Below, one piece after another: positions 9,066-18,776 of a stretch of DNA of 61,066 nt. Made by a program: the position numbers and the translations under genes. Where the stretch lies: positions 2,018-63,083 of the forward strand of contig NZ_CQAZ01000027.1 of NCBI RefSeq assembly GCF_001152565.1, given 5' to 3'. The notes under the pieces were generated by a model. It was not told the DNA's origin. It ran no database searches and was given only the letters and a program-made list of their open reading frames with translations. This DNA is from Yersinia pekkanenii (GTDB lineage Bacteria; Pseudomonadota; Gammaproteobacteria; Enterobacterales; Enterobacteriaceae). How positions within the stretch are numbered: the first letter of the stretch is position 1; each line of letters opens with the position of its first letter.

Positions 9066-9491
9066 TTAATCCTCCCCCTCATCAGAGCCAAATGAATGGC
9101 GCAACAGCAGGCATAACTGCCGCCACTCATCTTCTGACATACTGTCGGCGGCTAGCCATAAACGCTTACGTGTCGAACGACTGCTAGCTTGTTTTAAATT
9201 TAATAACACGCCATAACGGGTAATCCATGGCTGTTTGGCGACAATCCATTCATGCCTTTTCCACAGTACCAAGTTGCCGGGTTTCAGCCTGATCTCGCCC
9301 TGACAGGATGTAATGTTTTTCTGGCTGCGGATACACTCAAACACCGCCAACGTCAGCAATACCAACCACAGCGCGGTATACCCCTGAGGCCAGGGCGCGA
9401 CCAGCGTTAATATCACTAACACGCCATGTGCTAATAGGGAGAAAAGCTGAGTGTGCCAGGATACCCGCAGGTCACATCGCCACTGGGCCAC
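9066..9491 (-). CDS. ygfX: YgfX (CptA) inner-membrane protein
   Basis: A 141-aa protein of the YgfX/CptA family. Two hydrophobic helices close to the N-terminus (about residues 16-52) are followed by a cytosolic tail with the family pattern [13 protein letters not shown]. It starts with GTG at 9491 inside the end of sdhE (20-bp overlap), which aligns with the MVLWQSDLRVSW start of E. coli YgfX as recalled. The pair was once described as a toxin-antitoxin system targeting MreB/FtsZ. Its partner is now better known as SdhE, so a toxin role is uncertain. Confidence 0.88.
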   Translation of the reverse strand: MAQWRCDLRVSWHTQLFSLLAHGVLVILTLVAPWPQGYTALWLVLLTLAVFECIRSQKNITSCQGEIRLKPGNLVLWKRHEWIVAKQPWITRYGVLLNLKQASSRSTRKRLWLAADSMSEDEWRQLCLLLRHSFGSDEGED

Positions 9492-9738
9492 GGGCTTTAT
9501 TTCGTGTTTGAATCAGTTTGACCATCTGACACAGCTCGCTGTCTTGCGGCTCCCCGTGATTCATCAGCCAGTTAAATAAGTCTGGGTCATCACATTCTAG
9601 CAAACGAATAAACACCAGCTTCTCGTTATCACTCAAGCCATCATACTCATATTCAAAAAACGGCATGATAGAGATATCCAGTTCACGCATACCACGACGG
9701 CACGCCCAATGAATACGGGCTTTATTATCGATTTCCAT
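9472..9738 (-). CDS. sdhE: SdhE flavinylation factor
   Basis: Promotes covalent FAD attachment to succinate dehydrogenase SdhA and related flavoproteins. The 88-aa protein has the family signature RGMRELD near residues 15-21 and the acidic helical body ([12 protein letters not shown]). It overlaps ygfX by 20 bp, the standard operon arrangement. Divergent ygfZ lies about 500 bp away across a gap holding an ERIC element. The older name is YgfY/CptB. Confidence 0.95.
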   Translation of the reverse strand: MEIDNKARIHWACRRGMRELDISIMPFFEYEYDGLSDNEKLVFIRLLECDDPDLFNWLMNHGEPQDSELCQMVKLIQTRNKARGPVAM

Positions 9739-10237
9739 GTCCTGATTGACTCCTCAATGAAGGGGATTGTCTGAACCCGGCCGCTAATGAGCGCCCGATC
9801 CAGTGATGTGTAAGAGTAACAACTTGATACACCATCACCACTGAAATGTAAGCTTAAGGGGATTAATGTCCAGCAAATGCTGTTTTTTTTCAATCACCTT
9901 CGGCATCCTGATACAGGGGCGGTGGTTATTGTACCTCAGATATCGGTTAGTTCAGATATTGGATAATAATGGTAAATCTGTGGAATAACTGCTTGCAAAG
10001 CTACCCGGCTATTTTACCATTGGGCATCAGTTCACCGCATCTCATTGGCTCAATACGGCTAATGTGCAAGATGCCATCTATTCACAAACACTATACCCAA
10101 AGTCATTGGCGTTGCAGGTAGGCCGCAAGCAAACAGATCCCGATGAGCTTACTTCAAGTAAGTGATTCGGGTAAGTGCGCGTAGCTAATACCCCTGCGAC
10201 TTCAAGGACGAAGGTGATACTTATTTGCAGGTAAACC
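9739..10237. other. Intergenic region between sdhE and ygfZ
   Basis: This 499-bp divergent promoter region holds an ERIC copy (10092-10219). It also has a perfect 9-bp inverted repeat, AATGGTAAA (9968-9976) and TTTACCATT (10013-10021), separated by 36 bp. I see no gene here. Promoters for sdhE and ygfZ must lie within it but I cannot assign boxes confidently. Confidence 0.6.
10092..10219 (+). repeat. ERIC element (divergent copy)
   Basis: Starts TATACCC, contains the ERIC core GAGCTTAC...GTAAGTGATTCGGG and ends in ...GGTGATA after 128 bp. It lies 18 bp upstream of ygfZ, within its probable leader. The ends have diverged from the palindromic consensus seen at 41574-41700. Confidence 0.85.
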
Positions 10238-11230
10238 ATGGTCTATAACACTCCATTTGCCGCACAACCGCCGGTCGCCTCTTCCGGGCTACCTTTGACC
10301 CTTATTTCACTTGATGATTGGGCGCTGGTAACCTTAACCGGTGCTGAGCGGGTCAAATATCTACAAGGGCAAGTTACCGCAGATATCGATGCCCTACCCA
10401 CTGACCAGCATATACTTTGCGCCCATTGCGATGCTAAAGGGAAGATGTGGAGCAACCTGCGGCTATTTTACCGTGGCGAGGGACTGGCGTTTATTGAACG
10501 TCGCAGTCTGCTCGATAATCAGTTAAGCGAACTGAAAAAATATGCGGTGTTTTCTAAAGTGGTGATTGCAGCACAGCCCGATGCAGTTCTGTTGGGGGTT
10601 GCTGGCACATCGGCAAAAGCTGCGCTGGCGGAAGTCTTCGCCGAATTACCGAGTGCCGAGCATCCGGTCGTACAGCAGGGTAACAGTACATTGTTACATT
10701 TCTCACTGCCCGCCGAGCGTTTCCTGCTGGTGACCCATGCGCAGCAGGCGCAACAGTTAGTGGAAAAACTGGCTGACCGTGTACAGTTTAATAACAGCAA
10801 ACAGTGGCTGGCACTGGATATCGAAGCTGGCTACCCGATTATTGACACTGACAGCAGCGCGCAATTTATCCCACAAGCAACAAACATTCAGGCATTGAAT
10901 GGCATTAGTTTTAGCAAAGGTTGCTACAGCGGGCAGGAAATGGTCGCCAGGGCAAAATACCGGGGTGCCAACAAACGTGCGTTGTACTGGCTTGCGGGGG
11001 CTGCCCGTCGTGTACCGGTAGCCGGTGAAGATTTAGAGTGGCAGTTGGGTGAAAATTGGCGTCGTACCGGCAGCGTTTTGGCTGCGGTTGAGCTCAAAGA
11101 TGGCACTGTGTGGATTCAGGCCGTATTGAATAACGATCTGGCGGCAGATAGCGTACTGCGGGTGCGCGATGATACGGAAAGCCGGCTTACCATTCAGCCG
11201 TTACCTTACTCACTGACCGAAGAGAAGTAG
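10238..11230 (+). CDS. ygfZ: Folate-binding tRNA-modifying protein YgfZ
   Basis: A folate-dependent protein related to GcvT that supports certain Fe-S enzymes, including the radical SAM tRNA methylthiotransferase MiaB. The 330-aa protein carries the family hallmark KGCYSGQE with Lys227 and Cys229. The GcvT-like N-terminal fold includes [12 protein letters not shown] near residue 40. The ATG at 10238 starts right after the ERIC element. The family lacks the aminomethyltransferase active residues of GcvT, so it is not a second T-protein. It ends before a perfect hairpin shared with convergent trhA. Confidence 0.96.
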   Translation: MVYNTPFAAQPPVASSGLPLTLISLDDWALVTLTGAERVKYLQGQVTADIDALPTDQHILCAHCDAKGKMWSNLRLFYRGEGLAFIERRSLLDNQLSELKKYAVFSKVVIAAQPDAVLLGVAGTSAKAALAEVFAELPSAEHPVVQQGNSTLLHFSLPAERFLLVTHAQQAQQLVEKLADRVQFNNSKQWLALDIEAGYPIIDTDSSAQFIPQATNIQALNGISFSKGCYSGQEMVARAKYRGANKRALYWLAGAARRVPVAGEDLEWQLGENWRRTGSVLAAVELKDGTVWIQAVLNNDLAADSVLRVRDDTESRLTIQPLPYSLTEEK

Positions 11231-11244
11231 TATAACTCGGACCA

Positions 11245-11264
11245 GAGGCCGGTTATCCGGCCTC
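11245..11264. terminator. Hairpin between convergent ygfZ and trhA
   Basis: GAGGCCGG and CCGGCCTC form a perfect 8-bp stem with a TTAT loop. There is no T-run on the + side and only a weak one on the other, so it is a possible but not classic terminator. Confidence 0.45.
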
Positions 11265-11282
11265 AATGCATCAGTTAATACA

Positions 11283-12038
11283 TCAAACGTACAAATAGAT
11301 CGCCATAAAGTGGCAGACACTGCCACCCAAAACAAAACCGTGCCAAATGGCATGACCGAAGCGGATACGCTTAGAAGCATAGAAAACGACGCCCAGGGTA
11401 TACAGCAAGCCGCCAATGGTCAGTAATGCCAGCCCGCCAATCTCAAGTTTTATCGCCAGTTGGTAAATTACAATCAGTGATAACCAGCCCATCGTCAGGT
11501 AAGTCACCAGCGACAGCACTTCAAATCGATGAGCAAAAGCCAGCTTGAATATCACGCCGAACAGTGCCAACCCCCAAATAACCGCCATTAGACCTCTGGC
11601 CAGGGGCGAATCTAACCCTACCAATAGGAAGGGTGTATAAGTCCCAGCAATTAAGATATAAATGGCGCAATGGTCAAACTTCTGCAACCAAAGCTTCGCT
11701 TTACGGTGCGGGATCGCGTGGTACAAGGTTGAAGCCAGAAACAGCAAAATAATACTGCCGCCATAGAGGCTATAACTGGTGAGTGCTTTGGTATCGGCAC
11801 CACTATCAACGGCTTGAACCAACAGTAATACCAGGCCAACAATACCGAATATCACGCCAATACCGTGACTGATGCTATTGGCTATCTCTTCCGCCCACGG
11901 ATAAGCCGGGGCGGTAGTCGCATTAGCGGTTACGGGAGCAGACGGTGTTTCAAGGACAGATGATGTCGTCGAGACAGAGGGGGTTGTAGCAATAGACTCT
12001 GTTGTGGAAATAACGTGTATCGCTGATTTATTGTTCAA
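11283..12038 (-). CDS. trhA: Hemolysin-III family membrane protein TrhA
   Basis: Seven hydrophobic segments and the PAQR/HlyIII metal-site pattern ([36 protein letters not shown]) identify the E. coli YqfA/TrhA family, implicated in membrane energetics. The conserved part begins near residue 49 ([12 protein letters not shown]). The first 45 residues form a Ser/Thr-rich low-complexity tail lacking in E. coli. No ATG precedes the conserved part, so the start is probably TTG at 12038 with an AGGG upstream; a shorter non-ATG start cannot be excluded. Total 251 aa against about 219 in E. coli. Confidence 0.88.
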   Translation of the reverse strand: MNNKSAIHVISTTESIATTPSVSTTSSVLETPSAPVTANATTAPAYPWAEEIANSISHGIGVIFGIVGLVLLLVQAVDSGADTKALTSYSLYGGSIILLFLASTLYHAIPHRKAKLWLQKFDHCAIYILIAGTYTPFLLVGLDSPLARGLMAVIWGLALFGVIFKLAFAHRFEVLSLVTYLTMGWLSLIVIYQLAIKLEIGGLALLTIGGLLYTLGVVFYASKRIRFGHAIWHGFVLGGSVCHFMAIYLYV

Positions 12039-12246
12039 TACTGATTACCCTGAACATGTGCTGTTCTGCCATTGTGCAAAAATATTACACTCAGGTTAGC
12101 TGAGAATGATTCCAGTGTACACGTGTAAGCTTAAATATTCTGTCAGTACATGTAACCCGCCATGTCCGCGGCTCAGTGAATAGCCTCCCCCCGACAATCC
12201 GGATAGACCTCTGTCGCCTAAAGATACGGGCAATACTGTATTCTGC

Positions 12247-12996
12247 TTATTTCCCGCCCGCCAGATCCAGCACACTGCCGGTAACATAAGAGGCATTATC
12301 TGACAGTAACCAGATAATCGCCTCCGCCACTTCATGAGGGTGACCACCACGTTTCATGGGTAACAAATGTTGGATCCGGTCAACCCGCCCCGGTTCACCA
12401 CCACTAGCATGTATATCGGTATAGATAACACCTGGCCGTACCCCGTTGACCCGAATCCCCTCAGCCGCCACCTCCAGCGACAAACCGATGGTCAGCGTAT
12501 CAATCGCCCCTTTCGAGGCCGCATAATCCAAATACTCCCCCGGCGCACCAAGGCGGGCAGCGGCAGAAGAAACATTAACAATTGCCCCACCATTACCACC
12601 ATGACGCAATGCCATACGTCTGACAGCCTCGCGGCTACATAAAAAATAGCCCGTAACATTGGTGGCTAACACTCGGTTAATACGTTCGGCGGTCAAGCCT
12701 TCAATACTGGTTTGTGGGAACAGAATACCGGCATTATTGACCAGCGCAGTGATTGGCCCAAGTTGGGCCTCAAGCTTTTCAAATAGTGCGACAACCTGTA
12801 GTTCATCAGCAATATCAGCCTGTAGTGCCACTGCCAGCCCACCCCCGGCGGCTATCTCAGCAACAACCTGCCGGGCTGCCTGTTCATCATTAATATAATT
12901 TACTGCCACCCGATAGCCATGTTTTGCCAACAGCAATGCGGTGGCACGACCAATTCCCCGGCTACCGCCCGTCACTAATGCCACTTTCTTATGCAT
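12247..12996 (-). CDS. ygfF: Short-chain dehydrogenase/reductase YgfF
   Basis: An NAD(P)-dependent oxidoreductase of unknown substrate. The 249-aa Rossmann protein has the cofactor loop TGGSRGIGRA (residues 9-18), NNAG near 87, the catalytic Ser in VNVSSAA and the YAASKG Tyr/Lys pair, ending in the family-typical DLAGGK. It is close to E. coli YgfF, which also neighbours gcvP. It is co-oriented with the lipocalin-like gene 15 bp upstream and probably shares its transcript. About 200 bp with no clear feature separates it from trhA. Confidence 0.9.
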   Translation of the reverse strand: MHKKVALVTGGSRGIGRATALLLAKHGYRVAVNYINDEQAARQVVAEIAAGGGLAVALQADIADELQVVALFEKLEAQLGPITALVNNAGILFPQTSIEGLTAERINRVLATNVTGYFLCSREAVRRMALRHGGNGGAIVNVSSAAARLGAPGEYLDYAASKGAIDTLTIGLSLEVAAEGIRVNGVRPGVIYTDIHASGGEPGRVDRIQHLLPMKRGGHPHEVAEAIIWLLSDNASYVTGSVLDLAGGK

Positions 12997-13011
12997 ATCC
13001 CTGTTCCTTAT

Positions 13012-13449
13012 TCAGCTGTGAGTTTTTTCCCAACTTAACACGCCAACCAGCACAGAGTTATTCATTTGCAGCGGCGGTGTCCGCAGCGTTAAACGGTCTT
13101 CCTCAAATTGATAATAACGAACCTGCTGACTACCCACCCAGTTGGGGAATAAACAGCCTTCGACAATATGGGTGACGATGTTCTGCTCTTCATCGATTTT
13201 GTAACGACCAAAATAAGTGAGCGCGGTAAGAAAAGCATTTTTTATCTCACCATCACTGCCTTGTAGCCAGTCTTCAGAAACAAACTTCGTTCTACCTCCA
13301 CTGTAAATTTGTGCCGCCATAGTGCCTTGTTTTTCATAATTAAGTCGCCCTAACACCTGCTGCCCCATCGGGTAATGAATACGGCCATCCGGCAAGGTAA
13401 AGTACTGCGAGATAAGTGACCAACTACCTATAAATCGGCTATTCATCAT
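13012..13449 (-). CDS. Lipocalin-like domain protein
   Basis: This 145-aa cytosolic protein reads as a compact beta-rich fold. The opening RFIGSWSLISQYFTLPDG and the later MGQQVLGRLNYEKQGTMAAQ match the pattern of lipocalin-like (DUF family, Lipocalin_5-type) proteins. No signal peptide is present. It sits between gcvP and ygfF, where E. coli has no equivalent that I know, and probably heads a two-gene unit with ygfF. Ligand and role are unknown; a small-molecule-binding or accessory role to the reductase is speculation. Confidence 0.7.
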   Translation of the reverse strand: MMNSRFIGSWSLISQYFTLPDGRIHYPMGQQVLGRLNYEKQGTMAAQIYSGGRTKFVSEDWLQGSDGEIKNAFLTALTYFGRYKIDEEQNIVTHIVEGCLFPNWVGSQQVRYYQFEEDRLTLRTPPLQMNNSVLVGVLSWEKTHS

Positions 13450-13587
13450 AATATTCCCCCATTGATATAACTAAGAGTAAGCGTAGCCATTAATTGAGGG
13501 ATATATCGAATATCACTGTTATGCTGATAGCAAAAGAGCCGCTTGCGCGACCCTTAGATTTACTCACAACATATCTCACAATGTATA

Positions 13588-16467
13588 TCACTCATAATCA
13601 CTGACTGGCACACATGAACAGAACAAATTACGATCGCCGTACACATCATCCAGACGTTTCACGGCCGGCCAGTATTTATTTTCCATCACACCCGCAACCG
13701 GGAATACCGCCAGCTCGCGGCTGTAAGGATGCTGCCAGTTACCCACCAACTCAGCTTGAGTATGTGGCGCATTCACCAGTGGGTTATCTTCCAGCGGCCA
13801 CTCGCCTCGCGCCACTTTTTCAATCTCAGCGCGGATAGCTAACATCGCATCGATAAAGCGATCCAACTCAGTTTTACTTTCAGATTCCGTCGGCTCAACC
13901 ATCAGTGTTCCGGCAACTGGGAAGGACATGGTCGGGGCGTGGAAACCGAAATCAATTAAGCGTTTGGCGATGTCCATCTCGCTGATACCGGTCGCTTCTT
14001 TCAACGGGCGGATATCCAGAATACATTCATGTGCCACACGACCATCATGGCCGATATACAGTACCGGGTATGCCTCTTTCAGACGGGTAGCAATATAGTT
14101 GGCATTCAGGATCGCCACCTGACTGGCTTGTTTCAGACCATCGGCTCCCATCATGCGGATATACATCCAACTGATTGGCAAAATAGACGCGCTACCGAAT
14201 GGTGCTGCAGAAACCGCCCCTTGCTGGGTCGTCATGCCATCAATTTGAACGACACTGTGGCCTGGAACAAAGGGGGCTAAATGGGCTTTGACACCAATTG
14301 GCCCCATGCCTGGGCCACCACCGCCGTGTGGAATACAGAAGGTTTTGTGCAAGTTAAGGTGTGAAACATCCGCGCCGATATAACCCGGCGTAGTGATGCC
14401 CACCTGCGCATTCATGTTCGCGCCATCAAGATAAACCTGCCCACCAAACTGATGTACTATCTGACACACTTCACGGATAGTTTCTTCATACACACCGTGG
14501 GTCGACGGGTAAGTCACCATAATACAAGACAGCTCATCACCGGCTTCACCCGCCTTTTGGCGCAAGTCATGCAAGTCGATATTGCCTTGCTTGTCACAAG
14601 CCACCACCACTACCGACATACCGGCCATTTGCGCCGAAGCCGGGTTAGTGCCGTGAGCGGAACTGGGGATCAAACAGATATGACGGTTCGCCTGATTACC
14701 GCTTTCATGGTAACGACGAATAGCCAACAGACCGGCATATTCACCTTGAGCACCTGAGTTTGGTTGCATGCAAACCGCGTCATAACCGGTCAGTTGCACC
14801 AACCACTGTGACAATTGACTAATCATTTGCTGATAACCAGCCGCCTGCTCCGGCGGGCAGAACGGGTGTAACTCAGCGAACTCCGGCCAGGTGATAGGGA
14901 TCATTTCTGCGGCAGCATTCAGCTTCATGGTGCAAGAACCCAGCGGGATCATCGCCTGATTTAGCGCCAAATCTTTGCGTTCTAAACGATGCATATAACG
15001 CATCATTTCGGTTTCGCTGTGGTAGCGGTTAAATACCGGGTGGGTCAGAATAGGATCTTGACGCAGCATCGTGTTCTGAATCGATTGGCTATTCTGGCTA
15101 ACCCTGGCGTCAAGTTGGTCAATATCCAAGCCGTGATTATCACCGGCTAACAATGCAAACAGGGTTTGAAGATCGTCGCGGGAGGTGGTTTCATCCAGCG
15201 TAATACCCACTGCGCCATGAATGTCAGTACGCAGGTTAATACCAAAACTCAAGGCGCGGGCCAATACGGCGGCTTTATCTTTGACTTCAACTGTCAGAGT
15301 ATCGAACCAATGCTGGAAGCGCAGAGTCAGACCCGCTTGCTGTAAGCCAACGGCCAGAATATCGGTCATCCGATGAATGCGGCCAGCGATACGCTGCAAG
15401 CCCTGTGGACCATGATAAACTGCATACAGGCTGGCGATATTGGCCAGTAATACCTGAGAAGTACAGATATTGGAGTTGGCTTTTTCACGGCGGATATGTT
15501 GCTCACGAGTTTGCATCGCCATACGTAATGCGGTGTTACCGGCGGCATCGCGCGATACGCCAATAATCCGGCCCGGCATCGAGCGTTTAAACTCATCACG
15601 GCAGGCAAAGAATGCGGCATGTGGCCCACCATAGCCCATTGGCACACCAAAACGCTGCGCGGAGCCAAAGACCACATCGGCACCTTGTTTGCCCGGTGCA
15701 GTCAGCAATACCAACGTCATAATATCAGCGGCAACACTGGTAATAATTTTGCGACTTTTCAGTTCAACCAGCAGCACGCTGTAGTCATGCAGCTCACCAG
15801 TAGTACCCACCTGTTGCAGCAGCACCCCGAAAACGCCCTCTAGCTCCAGCACTTTTTCAGCACGGTCAACAATCACTTCAAAACCAAAGGTTTCAGCGCG
15901 AGTACGCACCACATCCAGCGTTTGTGGATGTACGTCATCGGCGACGAAGAAGCGATTAGTGTCCTTTAGCTTACTGGCACGTTTAGCCAGTGCCATAGAT
16001 TCTGCCGCTGCTGTTGCTTCATCCAGCAAAGAAGCGGAAGCCAGATCCAAACCGGTCAGGTCTTGTGTCAGTTGTTGGAAATTCAGCAATGCCTCAAGGC
16101 GACCCTGAGAAACTTCAGGCTGATAAGGGGTATAGGCCGTGTACCAACCGGGGTTCTCTAACATATTACGCAGGATAACCGGTGGTGTCAGAACCGGACT
16201 GTACCCCATGCCGATATAGGATTTATAGCACTGATTCTGGCTGGCAATCCCTTTAAGTTCCGCCAGCGCCTGATGTTCCGTGGCAGCATCACCTACCGGT
16301 GGTGGGCTTGGTAATTGGATATCTGCCGGAACAATCTGCTGGATCAATGTACTTAACGAGCTGGCACCAATGGCGGCCAACATCTGTTGCTGCTGTTCAG
16401 TTGAAGAGCCAATATGGCGCTGAATAAAAGCATCGTTATGTTCAAGCTGGCTGAGATTCTGAGTCAT
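13588..16467 (-). CDS. gcvP: Glycine dehydrogenase (decarboxylating), P-protein
   Basis: The PLP enzyme of the glycine cleavage system decarboxylates glycine and passes the aminomethyl group to the lipoyl arm of GcvH. At 959 aa it is full length, with the N-terminal half (to about 450) and the C-terminal half each having an aminotransferase-like fold. The PLP lysine lies in [18 protein letters not shown] near residue 708. It is the third gene of gcvT-gcvH-gcvP but is separated from gcvH by 208 bp containing a palindromic element, which may lower its expression relative to gcvTH. Confidence 0.97.
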   Translation of the reverse strand: MTQNLSQLEHNDAFIQRHIGSSTEQQQQMLAAIGASSLSTLIQQIVPADIQLPSPPPVGDAATEHQALAELKGIASQNQCYKSYIGMGYSPVLTPPVILRNMLENPGWYTAYTPYQPEVSQGRLEALLNFQQLTQDLTGLDLASASLLDEATAAAESMALAKRASKLKDTNRFFVADDVHPQTLDVVRTRAETFGFEVIVDRAEKVLELEGVFGVLLQQVGTTGELHDYSVLLVELKSRKIITSVAADIMTLVLLTAPGKQGADVVFGSAQRFGVPMGYGGPHAAFFACRDEFKRSMPGRIIGVSRDAAGNTALRMAMQTREQHIRREKANSNICTSQVLLANIASLYAVYHGPQGLQRIAGRIHRMTDILAVGLQQAGLTLRFQHWFDTLTVEVKDKAAVLARALSFGINLRTDIHGAVGITLDETTSRDDLQTLFALLAGDNHGLDIDQLDARVSQNSQSIQNTMLRQDPILTHPVFNRYHSETEMMRYMHRLERKDLALNQAMIPLGSCTMKLNAAAEMIPITWPEFAELHPFCPPEQAAGYQQMISQLSQWLVQLTGYDAVCMQPNSGAQGEYAGLLAIRRYHESGNQANRHICLIPSSAHGTNPASAQMAGMSVVVVACDKQGNIDLHDLRQKAGEAGDELSCIMVTYPSTHGVYEETIREVCQIVHQFGGQVYLDGANMNAQVGITTPGYIGADVSHLNLHKTFCIPHGGGGPGMGPIGVKAHLAPFVPGHSVVQIDGMTTQQGAVSAAPFGSASILPISWMYIRMMGADGLKQASQVAILNANYIATRLKEAYPVLYIGHDGRVAHECILDIRPLKEATGISEMDIAKRLIDFGFHAPTMSFPVAGTLMVEPTESESKTELDRFIDAMLAIRAEIEKVARGEWPLEDNPLVNAPHTQAELVGNWQHPYSRELAVFPVAGVMENKYWPAVKRLDDVYGDRNLFCSCVPVSDYE

Positions 16468-16564
16468 TGCTACACATTCCTGAATAGGGCATGGGACGGA
16501 AAATATTTGATATTATTTACTAACCGCGCCTTGGAGAGGTTTTAGACATACTCACAAAGCCGAA

Positions 16565-16638
16565 CTAAGGGGAAACACGTCGTTCGGATCGTAGTGGCGT
16601 AAGCCACCGGAGTGCCCGTAGACGTGGTCAACCCTTAG
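16565..16638. repeat. Long imperfect palindrome inside the gcv operon
   Basis: CTAAGGG (16565) pairs with CCCTTAG (ending 16638), CACGTC with GACGTG, and GTGGC with GCCAC around a GTAA loop. Bulges separate the stems, giving one 74-nt hairpin in the gcvH-gcvP gap. It looks like a miniature palindromic insertion rather than a terminator, since no T-run follows. It differs in sequence from the ERIC copies in this window. Confidence 0.65.
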
Positions 16639-16675
16639 CTCATTGCACTGATCACTCACCTCAGGCTTTTTTCAT

Positions 16676-17071
<396 letters not shown>

Positions 17072-17121
17072 TTAAAAAAGAGTTAGAGCCGAAAATTTAG
17101 GCCCTTATAATTCGGAATAAT

Positions 17122-18219
17122 TTACAGCGCGACCGGCTTACCCGCCCGCACAAAACCCGGTTTTGTCACCCGCACCGGCATTTCACGGTTACGGATTTGT
17201 ACTACGGCACTCTCACCAATGCCCGCAGGCACACGGGCCAGGGCAATACTGAAGCCCAGCGTTGGCGAGAAGGATCCGCTGGTGATTACACCGACATGCT
17301 GATTGCCCGATGCATCAGAAAAATGCACTGGCAACTCATTACGTAATACGCCTTTTTCGGTCATGATCAAGCCAACCAGTTGCTCAGTCCCTTTAGCACG
17401 TTGCTGCTCCAGGGCTTCACGGCCAATGAACTGACGATCCTCCGGCAACCAGGCTACCGTCCAGCCCATATTGGCGGCTAACGGAGAGACACCTTCATCC
17501 ATTTCCTGACCGTAAAGATTCATACCGGCTTCCAGACGCAAAGTATCACGTGCGCCAAGCCCTGCGGGTTTCACACCAGCGGTCAGCAATTGTTGCCAGA
17601 ATTCAACGACCCGCTCTTTCGGTAACGCGATTTCATAACCGGCTTCACCGGTATACCCCGTGGTGGCGATAAACAAATCACCCGCTTGAATACCAAAGAA
17701 TAGTTTCATACCGGCGATAGCTTGCTGCTGCTCAGCAGTGAGTAACTTCGCTACTTTCTGTTGGGCTGTGGGGCCTTGTACCGCGACCAGCGCCAAATCG
17801 TCACGCACCGTTACTTCAACCTGATAAGGTTCGGCATGCTGAGTTATCCAGGCCAGGTCTTTATCACGGGTGGCGGAGTTAACCACTAAGCGGAAATAGT
17901 CTTCGCGGAGGAAATAAACAATCAAATCATCGATAACACCGCCGGATGCATTCAGCATCCCGCTGTAAAGGGCTTTGCCCGGCTGGGTCAGTTTGGCAAC
18001 ATCATTAGCCAACAGATAACGCAGAAACTCACGAGTTCGGGCACCCTGTAGATCGACAATAGTCATATGAGAGACATCGAACATACCGGCGTCCTGACGC
18101 ACAATATGATGCTCATCGATTTGTGAACCATAGTGTAATGGCATCATCCAGCCATGAAAATCTACCATGCGCGCACCGCACGCTAGGTGTTGGTCGTACA
18201 GTGGGGTCTGCTTAGCCAT
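17122..18219 (-). CDS. gcvT: Aminomethyltransferase, T-protein
   Basis: Transfers the methylene group from aminomethyl-GcvH to tetrahydrofolate and releases ammonia. I set the start at 18219 ([16 protein letters not shown]), the family start, giving 365 aa; the frame reaches 18255 but the extra 12 residues are not family-like. The catalytic Asp region is FDVSHM near residue 97 of the family scheme, and the folate loop [10 protein letters not shown] is present. It heads the gcvTHP operon. In E. coli the promoter is controlled by GcvA, Lrp and PurR, but I could not assign those sites in the AT-rich upstream gap, which also carries an ERIC. Confidence 0.97.
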   Translation of the reverse strand: MAKQTPLYDQHLACGARMVDFHGWMMPLHYGSQIDEHHIVRQDAGMFDVSHMTIVDLQGARTREFLRYLLANDVAKLTQPGKALYSGMLNASGGVIDDLIVYFLREDYFRLVVNSATRDKDLAWITQHAEPYQVEVTVRDDLALVAVQGPTAQQKVAKLLTAEQQQAIAGMKLFFGIQAGDLFIATTGYTGEAGYEIALPKERVVEFWQQLLTAGVKPAGLGARDTLRLEAGMNLYGQEMDEGVSPLAANMGWTVAWLPEDRQFIGREALEQQRAKGTEQLVGLIMTEKGVLRNELPVHFSDASGNQHVGVITSGSFSPTLGFSIALARVPAGIGESAVVQIRNREMPVRVTKPGFVRAGKPVAL

Positions 18220-18267
18220 TTTGTCCCTCAAACAGTTGCATGTAACGAGTGTCACTATAAACAGGCA

Positions 18268-18469
18268 TATACCCTAGATAATTCGGGTTGCAGGAAGGCG
18301 GCAACTAAGCGAGCCCCCAGGAGCTTACATCAGTCAGTGACTGGGGTAACAAATCTGCCGGGAGCAGATTTGAACGCTGTTTGCCGCGGCCTCGCAGAGG
18401 CGAGGCCCATGGACGGGCCGAGTAATGAAGGCAGCCAACACACATGCAACTTGAAGTATGACGGGGATA
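18268..18469 (+). repeat. ERIC element carrying an internal ~75-bp insertion
   Basis: Begins TATACCC, has core GAGCTTAC...AGTGACTGGGG and ends CTTGAAGTATGACGGGGATA, but is 202 bp rather than about 127. The extra segment (about 18351-18422) folds into three consecutive hairpins: AATCTGC/GCAGATT, GGCCTCGC/GCGAGGCC and GGCCC/GGGCC. It lies 49 bp upstream of the gcvT start, inside the probable gcv leader. I recall reports of Yersinia ERICs with inserts of about this size. Confidence 0.85.
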
Positions 18470-18776
18470 CGCAAACGATACCTTTCACCCAACGTATCAC
18501 CGAATCTATCCGGTAACCATAAGCTAAAATAGGCGATAACACGCCATGAAGGTATAAAATTCGGGGATATTGTGTAGAGTTTTCCACTGTAAAACTGCGC
18601 ACGCAGGCACAAAATTAACAATTAAACCGTTAAATCAGCGATTTTATATAACCAGATAACCAAAATCCTGTCAGTTTCAACTTTTCAGGCTTTGGTTATC
18701 AATAAGAAAAACTAATGCGAAAATCATGCTGAAATTAGATTATTTCAACTGAGGGTAAATTTGGCGAGTCACGAAA
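18470..18776. other. AT-rich gap between gcvT and ubiI
   Basis: About 300 bp upstream of the ERIC and downstream of the ubiI stop. It is A/T-rich (for example TTATCAATAAGAAAAACTAA) and probably holds the gcvTHP promoter and its regulators' sites. I see no gene, RNA or clear box. Confidence 0.5.

Noticed and set aside
12096..12350. Minus-strand frame between trhA and ygfF
   Set aside because: Its upstream half overlaps ygfF in another frame and no ribosome site or similarity is seen.
18330..18621. Two minus-strand frames upstream of gcvT
   Set aside because: They are made of ERIC and inserted palindromic sequence and lack similarity to proteins.
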